A DNA stretch of 64,000 nucleotides from NCBI RefSeq assembly GCF_036067295.1, contig NZ_CP107954.1:6386001-6450000 (forward strand), written 5' to 3'. Source of the DNA: Kribbella sp. NBC_00382. Its GTDB lineage: Bacteria > Actinomycetota > Actinomycetes > Propionibacteriales > Kribbellaceae. Under the pieces are notes generated by a model, which was not told the DNA's origin, searched no databases, and saw nothing but the letters and a program-made list of their open reading frames with translations. The first letter of the stretch is position 1. Every line of letters begins with the position of its first letter. The position numbers and the translations under genes are program-made. Positions 49,417 through 58,029 of the stretch are shown one piece after another.

Positions 49417-50922
49417 ATGGATACGAACAAGCTGGTTCTCGTCACAGGCGTCACCGGGTACATCGGCGGCCGGCTCGTGCCGGAGTTGCTCAAGGCCGGC
49501 TACCGGGTCCGGGCGATGGCTCGCAATCCGCGCCGCCTCCGCGATCGCGAGTGGTACGACGACGTCGAGGTGGTCGAGGCGGATGCCGGCGATCGGCACC
49601 AACTCGATGCGGCGCTCGAAGGCGTCGACGTCGCGTACTACCTGATCCACGCCCTGGGCACCGGCAAGCGCTTCGAGTCCCGCGACCGCCACACCGCGCT
49701 GACCTTCGGCGCGGCCGCTCGCGACGCCGGGGTCGGACGCATCGTCTACCTCGGCGGCCTCTACCCGCAGGGCGAGGAGCTCTCGCCCCACCTCGACTCG
49801 CGGCGCGAGGTCGGCGAGATTCTGCTCGCTTCAGGCGTACCGACGACCGTGCTGCGCGCCGCCGTCATCCTCGGTTCGGGATCGGCCTCCTTCGAGATGC
49901 TCCGGTACCTGACCGACCGACTGCCCGTGATGGTCACCCCGCGCTGGCTGCACACGCGGATCCAGCCGATCGCAGTACGCGATGTTCTGCTGTACCTCGT
50001 CGGCAGCGCGTCGATGCCGCCCGAGGTCAGCCGGGGCTTCGACATCGGCGGTCCGGACGTACTGACCTATCGCGCCATGATGCAGCGGTACGCCGCTGTC
50101 GCCCACCTCAGCACCAGGCGGATCGTCACCCTTCCGCTGCTCACCCCGTCGCTGTCGAGCCACTGGGTCGGCCTCGTGACGCCCGTGCCGAACAGCATCG
50201 CCAGACCCCTGGTGGACAGCCTTATCCACGAGGTGGTCTGCAAGGAACACGACATCGAGCAGTACGTCGCCGACCCCGCCAGCGGCCTGATCGGCTTCGA
50301 CCAGGCCGTCGAGCTCGCGCTCAAGCGAGTCCAGGAACTCGACGTTTCGACCAGCTGGGCCTCCGCGTCCATGGCTGGTGCGCCGAGTGATCCGCTACCG
50401 GGCGACCCGGACTGGTCGGGTGGTTCCTTGTACGTCGATGAGCGGGAGAGCGCGATCGCGACGACTCCCGAGCAACTCTGGTCGGTGATCGAGGGGATCG
50501 GCGGCGGCAACGGCTGGTACTCCTGGCGACTGGGCTGGTGGGCCAGAGGAGTCCTCGACCGGGTCTTCGGCGGACCCGGCCTGCGCCGCGGCCGGCGAAA
50601 CCCGAACGACCTGTCCGTGGGCGACCCGCTCGACTGGTGGCGGGTGGAGGAGATCGAGGACGTCAAGCTGCTCCGGCTGCGCGCCGAGATGCGACTGCCC
50701 GGACTCGCCTGGCTGGAGCTGATCGTCGACACCGATGACGACAAGCGAACGATCTTCCGGCAGCGGGCGCTCTTCCATCCGCATGGACTGCCCGGGCACC
50801 TGTACTGGTGGGCGATCAAGCCCTTCCACGGCATCGTCTTCGGCGGCATGCAACGCAACATCGCCGCGGCGGCCCAGAGCGGCGAAAGCCCCAAGTGGCG
50901 GCCGTCGCGCAAATCGTCTTGA
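49417..50922 (+). CDS. NAD(P)-binding epimerase-like protein with C-terminal DUF2867/SRPBCC domain
   Basis: A 501-residue two-domain protein. Residues about 5-310 form an atypical SDR/NmrA-like Rossmann domain (VLVTGVTGYIGGRLVPELL; later VYLGGLYPQGEELS). Residues about 345-490 are a DUF2867 domain of the SRPBCC type (TTPEQLWSVIEGIGGGNGWYSW, GDPLDWWRVEEI). ATG 49417 is preferred; in-frame ATGs at 49369 and 49381 are possible. Both this protein and its divergent regulator carry an SRPBCC fold, suggesting a shared hydrophobic ligand. Reaction unknown. Confidence 0.88.
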   Translation: MDTNKLVLVTGVTGYIGGRLVPELLKAGYRVRAMARNPRRLRDREWYDDVEVVEADAGDRHQLDAALEGVDVAYYLIHALGTGKRFESRDRHTALTFGAAARDAGVGRIVYLGGLYPQGEELSPHLDSRREVGEILLASGVPTTVLRAAVILGSGSASFEMLRYLTDRLPVMVTPRWLHTRIQPIAVRDVLLYLVGSASMPPEVSRGFDIGGPDVLTYRAMMQRYAAVAHLSTRRIVTLPLLTPSLSSHWVGLVTPVPNSIARPLVDSLIHEVVCKEHDIEQYVADPASGLIGFDQAVELALKRVQELDVSTSWASASMAGAPSDPLPGDPDWSGGSLYVDERESAIATTPEQLWSVIEGIGGGNGWYSWRLGWWARGVLDRVFGGPGLRRGRRNPNDLSVGDPLDWWRVEEIEDVKLLRLRAEMRLPGLAWLELIVDTDDDKRTIFRQRALFHPHGLPGHLYWWAIKPFHGIVFGGMQRNIAAAAQSGESPKWRPSRKSS

Positions 50923-50944
50923 CGCGACCCGCGACGATGGTGAG

Positions 50945-51736
50945 GTGGACTTCACCAGCCTCGGCTACCGAACCGACCTGATGCTGCTGCAGTTGAGCGG
51001 CTCCGTGCTGACCGACCAGGGCGACTACGTCGTCGTCCGTACGCCGGCCAATCCGTTGTTCTGGTGGGGCAACTACCTGCTCTTCCGTACGCCGTTCGCG
51101 CCGGGCGACGCTGCTGCGCGAGAGGAGACCTTCCACCGCGAGTTCCCCGACGCGAAGCACGTCGCGCTCGGCATCGACAGCATCGACGGTGAGGTCGACA
51201 GCGAGGACGAGGTCAAGGCACAGGGCCTGGAGGTCGACCGCAGCACGGTGATGACCGCGGCCGGAGTACGCGAGCCGGCCCGGCCGAACGAGACCTCGCA
51301 GTACCGGTACCTGAGCAGCGACGACGACTGGGAGCAGACGCTCGAGGTGTCGCTGGAGTGCGCCACGATGACGGTCGACGAGGAGTACCGGGAGTTCAGC
51401 CGGCGCCGGATGGAGGCGGAGCGGAAGCTCTGCGAGACCGGGCACGCGCGCTGGTTCGGTGCTTTCGACGGCGGTCGGCTGCAGGCCTCACTCGGGCTGG
51501 CGTCGGACGGGTCGGGGGTCGCGCGCTTCCAGAACGTGCAGACCCGGCCGGCGGATCGGAACCAGGGCATCGCGAGCACGCTCGTGTATCGCGCCTCGCG
51601 GTACGGATTCGACGAGTTGGGTGCGCAGACGTTGGTGATGGTCGCCGATCCCGGCTATCTCGCGATCCGGATCTACCGGGGGCTGGGGTTCGACGACAAC
51701 GAGGTCCAGCTGGCGGTGTTCAGACCGCCTGCGTGA
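50945..51736 (+). CDS. GNAT-family N-acetyltransferase
   Basis: A 263-residue protein. The N-terminal third (DFTSLGYRTDLMLLQLSG, FWWGNYLLF) has no clear function. The GNAT domain is about residues 120-260, with the acetyl-CoA loop in VQTRPADRNQGIASTLVYRAS (R/QxxGxA type) and the C-terminal YRGLGFDDNEVQLAVF. It begins at GTG 50945, 22 nt after the epimerase-like gene, probably in the same operon. Acceptor unknown. Confidence 0.85.
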   Translation: MDFTSLGYRTDLMLLQLSGSVLTDQGDYVVVRTPANPLFWWGNYLLFRTPFAPGDAAAREETFHREFPDAKHVALGIDSIDGEVDSEDEVKAQGLEVDRSTVMTAAGVREPARPNETSQYRYLSSDDDWEQTLEVSLECATMTVDEEYREFSRRRMEAERKLCETGHARWFGAFDGGRLQASLGLASDGSGVARFQNVQTRPADRNQGIASTLVYRASRYGFDELGAQTLVMVADPGYLAIRIYRGLGFDDNEVQLAVFRPPA

Positions 51737-51749
51737 AAGGCTGGGCCGC

Positions 51750-52502
51750 ATGACTGAGACAGGAGCTCGCCGCGGTACGGCGTTGGTCACTGGTGGCAGC
51801 CGCGGGATCGGTGCGGCCGCGGCGATCGCGTTGGCGACGGATGGCTGGGATGTCGGGATCAGCTACCGCACGCGGTCGGACGAGGCAGCGCAGGTGGTCG
51901 CAGCTTGCGAGAAGATCGGGCGGCGCGCGTACGCCGTACAGGCTGATGTCGCTGAGTCGGAGCAGATCGAGCAGCTCTTCGATGCGGTGACCGGTGAGCT
52001 CGGGGCGATTGGTGCCGTGGTCAACAATGCGGGGATCGTGTCGCCGAGCGGGCGGGTGGCCGACTATGACGTCGAGCGGTTGGAGCGGGTGTTCCGGATC
52101 AACACGATCGGGGCGTTCCTGGTCGCGGGTGCCGCAGTACGGCGGATGTCGACCGCCAGCGGTGGAGCTGGGGGAGTCATCATCAATGTCTCGTCGCGCG
52201 GAGCCGTGCTGGGGTCGGCGGGTGAGTACGTCGACTATGCGAGCAGCAAGGCGGCGGTCGACACGATGACGGTCGGGCTGGCGAACGAGGTCGCGAAGGA
52301 AGGCATTCGCGTGCTCGGCGTCAGGCCTGGGCTGATCGATACGGACATTCATGAGGAGGGCCGGCTCGAGCGGATCGGCGGTACGCCGCCGCTGGGCAGG
52401 CCGGGCAAGGTCGAGGAGGTCGCCGAGCTGATCGCGTTCCTGGCCTCGGATCGCGCGTCCTACATGACCGGCTCGATGGTCGACGTCGCTGGCGGGCGCT
52501 GA
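51750..52502 (+). CDS. SDR-family oxidoreductase (3-oxoacyl-ACP reductase-like)
   Basis: A 250-residue classical SDR: VTGGSRGIGAAAAIAL, VVNNAGIVSPSG, Ser in IINVSSRGAV and YASSK (YxxxK). The C-terminus PLGRPGKVEEVAELIAFLASDRASYMTGSMVDVAGG is the FabG-like end. NADP preference is suggested by the SYRTRSDEA stretch after strand 2. Start ATG 51750 has GAAAGG upstream. It is followed after 3 nt by a MerR-type gene, so the two are cotranscribed. Confidence 0.93.
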   Translation: MTETGARRGTALVTGGSRGIGAAAAIALATDGWDVGISYRTRSDEAAQVVAACEKIGRRAYAVQADVAESEQIEQLFDAVTGELGAIGAVVNNAGIVSPSGRVADYDVERLERVFRINTIGAFLVAGAAVRRMSTASGGAGGVIINVSSRGAVLGSAGEYVDYASSKAAVDTMTVGLANEVAKEGIRVLGVRPGLIDTDIHEEGRLERIGGTPPLGRPGKVEEVAELIAFLASDRASYMTGSMVDVAGGR

Positions 52503-52505
52503 CGG

Positions 52506-53210
52506 ATGGCCCTGCGACCGGTCGATCTGGCGCGCCGGGCCGGGATCTCGACGCAGCTGGTGCGCAACTACGAGACGGTCGGCATCATGCCCGAGGTGCC
52601 GCGGAGCCAGTCCGGCTATCGCCAGTACGACGAAGTGCATCTGCAGGCGATGCTGACGTTTCGGGCGCTGGTCCCTGGGTTCGGGCATGAGACCGCGACG
52701 GCGATCATGCGGGCTGTCCACGATGGGGATCAGGCACTTGCGTTCCGGTTGATCGATGCGAGCCATGCTGGGTTGCACGAGCAGCGGCTGGCCACGGATG
52801 TGGCGAGTGAGGCGCTGGGGGAGGCGGCCGAGGAGTTCCTCGACGGCGTACCGGTGGTGAACGGGCCTGACCTGCTGGTGGGGGAGTTGGCGGCGCAGCT
52901 CGGCGTACGGACGTCGACGTTGCGGGTCTGGGAGGCGGCGGAGTTGCTCATGCCGGTGCGGGAGGCGGGGACGAAGTACCGGCGGTATGGGCCAGTACAG
53001 GTCAGGGATGCGCGGATTATTGCGATGTTGCGGCGCGGGCGGTACGGGTTCGACCAGATCCGGCCGGTGCTGGACGGGTTGCGGCAGACCGGGAGCACCG
53101 AGGCATTGCGTGCAGCCGTGGCGGAGCGACGAGCGGCGCACGACCGTCGGACCCGCGCCATGCTGCACGGCGCGGCACTGCTTCACGAGTACTTAGGTGG
53201 GAATCGCTAG
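52506..53210 (+). CDS. Double-HTH MerR-family regulator (TioE-like)
   Basis: A 234-residue regulator with two MerR helix-turn-helix domains in one chain. The first covers about 1-65 (LRPVDLARRAGISTQLVRNYETVGIMPEVPRSQSGYRQYDE). The second covers about 122-195 (VGELAAQLGVRTSTLRVWEAAELLMPVREAGTKYRRYGPVQVRDA). Most MerR proteins have one domain and dimerise; this one may act as a pseudo-dimer. It is coupled to the SDR gene, a probable target. The stop overlaps the convergent cyclase gene by 18 nt. Confidence 0.88.
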   Translation: MALRPVDLARRAGISTQLVRNYETVGIMPEVPRSQSGYRQYDEVHLQAMLTFRALVPGFGHETATAIMRAVHDGDQALAFRLIDASHAGLHEQRLATDVASEALGEAAEEFLDGVPVVNGPDLLVGELAAQLGVRTSTLRVWEAAELLMPVREAGTKYRRYGPVQVRDARIIAMLRRGRYGFDQIRPVLDGLRQTGSTEALRAAVAERRAAHDRRTRAMLHGAALLHEYLGGNR

Positions 53211-54746
53211 CTGGGTCGGGCGGTTGCGGCCGCGGACGGTGACTTCTTCGCCGGCCTTCCAGTGGGCGGCCTCCGCCGGAGCGGACTCGTCGACAGCAGC
53301 CATGGAGGCGAGTAAGCGGCCGGGAACGGTCTTGGCCAGCTCGGTCAGGCGAGCTGCCTCATTCACGGGGTCGCCGATGACGGTGTACTCGTGCCGCCGA
53401 ACATCCCCGACCGTACCCGCAACGACTGTGCCGGCGGTGACGCCGATACCAGCCGTTGCCTCAGGCAACTCATCGACCAGGCGGCGGGCCAGCGCCCGGC
53501 CTGCTTGGAGAGCGCTCCCTGCAGGGTCGGGCAGCTCGGCCGGGGCGCCGAAGATCGCGAGCACCGCGTCGCCGCCGAACTTGTTCACGAAGCCGCCCTG
53601 GCGGTCCACCTCATCGACCACGATCTCGAAGAATCTGTTCAGCAGCTGCACCACCTCGCCGGGCGCCCGGTCCGCGGCGAGCTGGGTCGACCCGATCAGA
53701 TCGACGAAAAGGACCGCGGCGAAGCGTTCCTCGCCGCCGAGAGCGTCACTGGCCAACGCCTCCCGCACCACGTCGGGTCCGACGTACCGCCCGAAGAGAT
53801 CGCGAATCCGCTCGCGCTCACGCAGGCCGGCCGCCATCCGGTTGAAGCCCGCCTGCAGTGACCCCAGCTCGGTACCGTCGAAGACCGGGATCTGGACGTT
53901 CAGATCCCCGTCGCCGATCACCGCCAGCGCGTTCCGCACCGAGCGAACCGGCGCGACCACCGACCGGGCGGTCAAGAACGTGAGGAAGCCACCACAGGTC
54001 AGCACAACGGTGCCCAGGGCAAGGATGATGACCGCCAGCCGGGTCGGCGAGACGTCCCTGTCGATCAAGGCGAGCAACGCCGTGAGCATCAGCCCGAGCA
54101 CTGGTACCCCGGAACCGACCGCCCAGAAGAAGATCGTCCGCGCCTTCAGGCCCGCCGAGAGCAGGCGTCTGGGTGGCGCCTGGTCGGCCAGCGCCCGCGC
54201 GGCGATCGGCCGGAGGGTGAACTCGGACAGCAGATACGAGACTGTGCAGGTGACGATCGCGCCGTCGACGATGGTGACCAGCACGCGGAGAACGCTCTCT
54301 GGCTGCAGCGCGAGGGTCAGCCCGGTGAAGAAGACCGTGGCCAGCGACCAGAGGAAGACCTCGACGAGGGTCAGCCGCAGAGGTAGCTGGAGCGTGGCGA
54401 TCTGCTCCCTGCGTGTCGCAGGCCTGCCATCGAGGACCCACTTGGTGGTCCGTACGGCGAGCCGGGTGCTAACGACCACCCCGACGGCCAGTGCTATCAC
54501 GAAGTACGCCGGAACCGCGATCGTCCGGACCAGGCTCAGTTCGTCGTTGATCGGTGGTCCCGGCAGGACGAAGACGGCCAGCACGAAGACGACCGAGGCG
54601 CCGATGATGTTGGTGCCGACGCAGAAGACGGTCAGCAGCAGCTGAGCGCGGATCCGTAGCTGTAGCGGTGACTGGCCGGCCGGGCCGAGCAACCAGGATC
54701 CGAACGGCTTCCGCTGAAGGACCAGCTCCGGCCGCCGCTGCGACAT
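53193..54746 (-). CDS. Membrane class III adenylate/guanylate cyclase with HAMP domain
   Basis: A 517-residue protein. About six hydrophobic segments cover residues 32-260, a HAMP linker 255-310 (TARSVVAPVRSVRNALAVIGDGD), and a class III cyclase domain about 338-500. The metal Asp are D349 (FVDLIGS) and D393 (KFGGDAV), the base-selecting Lys is K389, and the transition-state pair is N462 and R466 (GDPVNEAARL). The Lys favours ATP, hence cAMP. The membrane part may sense an unknown signal. ATG 54746 has GGGGGCAGG upstream. Confidence 0.94.
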   Translation of the reverse strand: MSQRRPELVLQRKPFGSWLLGPAGQSPLQLRIRAQLLLTVFCVGTNIIGASVVFVLAVFVLPGPPINDELSLVRTIAVPAYFVIALAVGVVVSTRLAVRTTKWVLDGRPATRREQIATLQLPLRLTLVEVFLWSLATVFFTGLTLALQPESVLRVLVTIVDGAIVTCTVSYLLSEFTLRPIAARALADQAPPRRLLSAGLKARTIFFWAVGSGVPVLGLMLTALLALIDRDVSPTRLAVIILALGTVVLTCGGFLTFLTARSVVAPVRSVRNALAVIGDGDLNVQIPVFDGTELGSLQAGFNRMAAGLRERERIRDLFGRYVGPDVVREALASDALGGEERFAAVLFVDLIGSTQLAADRAPGEVVQLLNRFFEIVVDEVDRQGGFVNKFGGDAVLAIFGAPAELPDPAGSALQAGRALARRLVDELPEATAGIGVTAGTVVAGTVGDVRRHEYTVIGDPVNEAARLTELAKTVPGRLLASMAAVDESAPAEAAHWKAGEEVTVRGRNRPTQLAIPT

Positions 54747-54889
54747 CCTGCCCCCATTCTGCTGATCCAGCAGGGGTATCCCGTCTGAACCGGTTTTGGC
54801 ACGGTGCTGCCCGTGGCCCTAATCGGCCGCGTCATCGAGCCGTTGCGTGGGTAATGTCCTGCGAACGACATTCTGCCTCGGGAGCCCCT

Positions 54890-56662
54890 GTGAGCCACGA
54901 TCGCCACTCCTACGCCGAACCGGCGTTGGTGCGCACCACCCACCTCGCGCTGGACCTCGACCTGGACTTCGCCGCCAAAGTGCTGTCCGGCACGGCCACG
55001 CACACGCTCGCCTGGAGTGGCCCGGGCGACCGATTGGTCCTCGACACGCGGGATCTCACGATCCTCGCGGTGGAGGGTGCGGTCGAAGGGGACTGGGAGC
55101 CGCTCGAGTACAGCCTGGCGGTGCCCGACAACGAGCTGGGCTCGGCGCTGACGATCCGGACCGGGCAGCACGAGCAGGTGCGGGTGAGCTACCGGACCGC
55201 CCCGACGGCGTCCGGCCTGCAGTGGTTGGAGCCGGCGATGACGGCCGGCGGCGTGATGCCGTTCATGTTCAGCCAGTCCCAGCACATCCACGCCCGGAGC
55301 TGGGTCCCGGTCCAGGACACTCCGAGCGTGCGCTTCAGCTACTCCGCCCACGTCACGGCCCCGCCTGAGCTGATGGTCCTGATGAGCGCCGACAACGGCA
55401 CCCAGTCGCGCCGCACCGGGTCGTACGACGTGACGATGCCCGAGCCGATCCCGTCGTACCTGCTGGCGATCGCGGCCGGCGACCTGGTGTTCGAGCCGAT
55501 CGGCACCCGGACGGGCGTCTGGGCCGAGCCCGAGATGGCCAAGCGGGCGGCGACGGAGTTCTCCGACATAGAGGAGATGATCCGGGTCACCGAGTCGCTC
55601 TTCGGACCGTACCGGTGGGGCCGCTACGACCTCCTCGTACTGCCGCCGTCCTTCCCGTACGGCGGGATGGAGAACCCGCGGATGACGTTCGCCACCCCGA
55701 CCTTGGTGATCGGCGACAAGTCGGCGGTCAACGTCGTGGCGCACGAGCTGGCGCACAGCTGGTCGGGCAACCTGGTCACCCAGGACAGCTGGGACGACAT
55801 CTGGCTCAACGAGGGCTTCACGGCGTACGTCGAGTACCGGATCGTAGAGGCGGTCTACGGCAACGAGCTGGCCGTGATGGAGACGGCGATCAAGCAGCAC
55901 GCGACCGTGGTGAAGCTGGATCCGCTCTCGGCGGCGGAGCAGGCGGCCGAGCTGCCGGGGCTGAATCACCGGTCGCAGTACCGCGGCACGACCGGCCTCG
56001 GCCCGCTCAAGGGCTGCTGGTTCCTGACCTGGCTGGAGGAGCGGTTCACGCGGGAGATCTTCGATCCCTTCCTGCACGGGTACTTCGACCGGTTCGCCTT
56101 CCAGAGCATCAACTCGGAGGACTTCGTCGGGCATCTGCAGGAGCAGTTGCTGGACAAGCACCCCGGTGTGGTGACCGCGGAAGAGGTTGCTGCCTGGCTC
56201 GATGAGCCGGGCATCCCGGCCTTTGCCGAGAGAGCGATCTCCGCGCGGTTCGAGGTCGTCGACGAGTCGCGAGAACGCTGGCTGTCGACCGGCGAGCTGC
56301 CTGAGGGCGCGAAGCACTGGACGACGCAGGAGTGGCTCCGCTTCCTCGACGCTGCGCCGGACGTGCTGACGGCCGATCAGCTGCAGCAGCTGGATCGCGA
56401 GTTCGCTCTCACCGGTACGGCGAACGGCGAGATCGCCCGTCGCTGGTACTCGATCGTTGCCGCGAGCACCTACAGCCCGGCGTACGACGAACTGGCCGGT
56501 TTCCTGACCCGGGTGGGCCGGATGAAGCTGGTGCTGCCCGTCTACAAGGCACTGGTGCGGACCGCTTCCGGCCGCGAGTTCGCGAACGAGGTGTTCGCGA
56601 CCGCGCGACCCGGATATCACCCGATCACGACCGCGGCGGTGCTCAAGATCCTCAAGAGCTGA
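54890..56662 (+). CDS. M1-family zinc aminopeptidase (leukotriene A4 hydrolase-like)
   Basis: A 590-residue aminopeptidase. The exopeptidase motif YGGMENP precedes the zinc site HELAH (H285, E286, H289) and E308 (NEGFTAY). The compact C-terminal helical domain and overall length resemble the leukotriene A4 hydrolase/cold-active aminopeptidase branch. No signal peptide, so it acts in the cytoplasm on peptide N-termini. GTG 54890 follows GGGAG; an in-frame ATG at 54854 is the alternative. Confidence 0.94.
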   Translation: MSHDRHSYAEPALVRTTHLALDLDLDFAAKVLSGTATHTLAWSGPGDRLVLDTRDLTILAVEGAVEGDWEPLEYSLAVPDNELGSALTIRTGQHEQVRVSYRTAPTASGLQWLEPAMTAGGVMPFMFSQSQHIHARSWVPVQDTPSVRFSYSAHVTAPPELMVLMSADNGTQSRRTGSYDVTMPEPIPSYLLAIAAGDLVFEPIGTRTGVWAEPEMAKRAATEFSDIEEMIRVTESLFGPYRWGRYDLLVLPPSFPYGGMENPRMTFATPTLVIGDKSAVNVVAHELAHSWSGNLVTQDSWDDIWLNEGFTAYVEYRIVEAVYGNELAVMETAIKQHATVVKLDPLSAAEQAAELPGLNHRSQYRGTTGLGPLKGCWFLTWLEERFTREIFDPFLHGYFDRFAFQSINSEDFVGHLQEQLLDKHPGVVTAEEVAAWLDEPGIPAFAERAISARFEVVDESRERWLSTGELPEGAKHWTTQEWLRFLDAAPDVLTADQLQQLDREFALTGTANGEIARRWYSIVAASTYSPAYDELAGFLTRVGRMKLVLPVYKALVRTASGREFANEVFATARPGYHPITTAAVLKILKS

Positions 56663-56674
56663 CGCTCTGGGCGT

Positions 56675-56680
56675 TACCGT
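56675..56680 (+). promoter_or_regulatory. -10-like box for the histidine kinase gene
   Basis: TACCGT ends 7 nt before ATG 56688. Confidence 0.45.
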
Positions 56681-56687
56681 CTGAAGT

Positions 56688-57911
56688 ATGACGATCGAGC
56701 TGGACCGGCCCGGACTGCTGGCGGCGATGATCAGTCCGGGCTCACTGGGTGCCCCGGGCAACGGCCGTCGTACGCCGCGGGACTGGATCGTGGACGTGAC
56801 GTTCGTCGTGCTGGGCATGGCGGCGAGCGTGATCGGGCTGGCTGTCCCGGACGGCTCGAAGATCAACCCGCCGGTGGCGCTGCACGCGACGATTGGCGTG
56901 CTGGCGGCGGTCTCACTGATGTTGCGGCGCAAGTGGCCGCTGGGAATCGCGTTAGTGCTGATCGTGCTGTCCGCGTTCCTCCCGACCGTTGGGAGCTCGA
57001 GTGGGCTGGCTCTGTTCAGCCTGGCGGTGCATCGGCGGCCAATCGTCAGTGTGCTCGGGTGTGTGGCGGCGGTGCTGTCGTGTGTGCTGCAGTTCTGGAT
57101 CTATCCGCCGGCGCGCTCGATCCCCTACGTCTATTGGATGGTGGTCAGCCTCACCAGCCTGCTCTGCGTGGCAGCCGTTGCCTGGGGCATCGTTGTACGA
57201 ACCCGCCGGGAGCTGATGGTGTCGCTGGCGGAGCGTGCCCGGCGGGCCGAGGAGGAGCAGGAGTTGCGCGTCGAGCAGGGGCGGCGCCGCGAGCGGGAGC
57301 GGATCGCGCGGGAGATGCACGACGCGCTCGGGCATCGGTTGTCGCTGCTGAGCGTCCATGCGGGAGCGCTGGAGTTCCGGCCGGAGATGCCGTCCGATGA
57401 GCTCGCGCAGGCGGCCGGGGTGATCCGCTCGAGTGCCCGCGAGTGCATGGAGGATTTGCGCGAGATTGTCGGCGTACTACGCTCGCCCGACTCCGCCGCT
57501 CCGGGCGACCGTCGACCGCAACCTGGCCTGGCTGACGTCGACACGCTGGTCGAGGAGTCGCGCACCGCGGGGATGACCGTGATGTTCACCCCGCTCTCAT
57601 CGCCTCCCGAGTCCATTCCGTTGGCTACCGGCCGGCACGGCTACCGGATCATCCAGGAGGGGCTGACCAACGCGCGCAAACACGCTCCGGGCCAGCCCGT
57701 CACCATCGTCGTATCCGGGGCCGCAGGCAACGGCTTGTCGATCGAGGTCCGCAACCCGTTGGTGGACAGTGTTCCTGGCGCAGGCTCCCGCGTAGGCCTG
57801 GTCGGGCTCGCAGAGCGGGCGAAACTCGCCGGTGGCACTCTCGACCACGGCCCCACCACCACGAGCTGCTTCCGCCTGCACGCTTGGCTACCCTGGCCCG
57901 CCACGTCATAG
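56688..57911 (+). CDS. NarL-type sensor histidine kinase (orphan)
   Basis: A 407-residue kinase with four or five hydrophobic segments within about 35-180, a short coiled coil, then the HisKA_3 dimerisation/phosphoacceptor helix with His in REMHDALGHRLSLLSVHAG (about 210-228). The HATPase domain follows, with N-box NARKHAPG and G-box GLVGLAERAKLAGG. Such kinases normally pair with a LuxR-type response regulator, but no regulator gene is adjacent. The signal is unknown. Confidence 0.92.
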   Translation: MTIELDRPGLLAAMISPGSLGAPGNGRRTPRDWIVDVTFVVLGMAASVIGLAVPDGSKINPPVALHATIGVLAAVSLMLRRKWPLGIALVLIVLSAFLPTVGSSSGLALFSLAVHRRPIVSVLGCVAAVLSCVLQFWIYPPARSIPYVYWMVVSLTSLLCVAAVAWGIVVRTRRELMVSLAERARRAEEEQELRVEQGRRRERERIAREMHDALGHRLSLLSVHAGALEFRPEMPSDELAQAAGVIRSSARECMEDLREIVGVLRSPDSAAPGDRRPQPGLADVDTLVEESRTAGMTVMFTPLSSPPESIPLATGRHGYRIIQEGLTNARKHAPGQPVTIVVSGAAGNGLSIEVRNPLVDSVPGAGSRVGLVGLAERAKLAGGTLDHGPTTTSCFRLHAWLPWPATS

Positions 57912-57943
57912 GTACTCGACTACCACAACCGCGTCCAGGTAGC

Positions 57944-57960
57944 CGTCCTGGCCCAGGACG
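57944..57960. promoter_or_regulatory. Short palindrome before the leader ORF
   Basis: CGTCCTGG and CCAGGACG are perfect 8-bp arms around a single C. It occupies the -35 region of the leader-ORF promoter and could be an operator or the end of the kinase transcript. Confidence 0.4.
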
Positions 57961-57971
57961 CCGGCCTCGCC

Positions 57972-57977
57972 TAAACT
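57972..57977 (+). promoter_or_regulatory. -10-like box for the leader ORF and methyltransferase
   Basis: TAAACT ends 7 nt before ATG 57985, so the transcript would begin at the leader ORF. Confidence 0.5.
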
Positions 57978-57984
57978 CGTGGGC

Positions 57985-58029
57985 ATGACACATCTCTTGT
58001 GCGGGAGGTTCGTTCCCGCTGCGGCATGA
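57985..58029 (+). CDS. Candidate 14-residue leader peptide
   Basis: The ORF reads MTHLLCGRFVPAAA and stops. Its TGA overlaps the methyltransferase ATG (ATGA at 58026-58029), giving tight translational coupling. A -10-like box sits 7 nt before its ATG, as for leaderless genes nearby. The internal GGGAGG at 58003-58008 is 17 nt from the downstream ATG, too far to be its usual ribosome site, so entry through the leader ORF is plausible. Whether the peptide has a regulatory role is unknown. Confidence 0.5.
   Translation: MTHLLCGRFVPAAA

Noticed and set aside
54632..56932. 766-codon minus-strand open frame opposite the M1 aminopeptidase
   Set aside because: The plus strand carries an intact zinc peptidase with all motifs; the antisense translation has no recognisable fold and runs across several genes.
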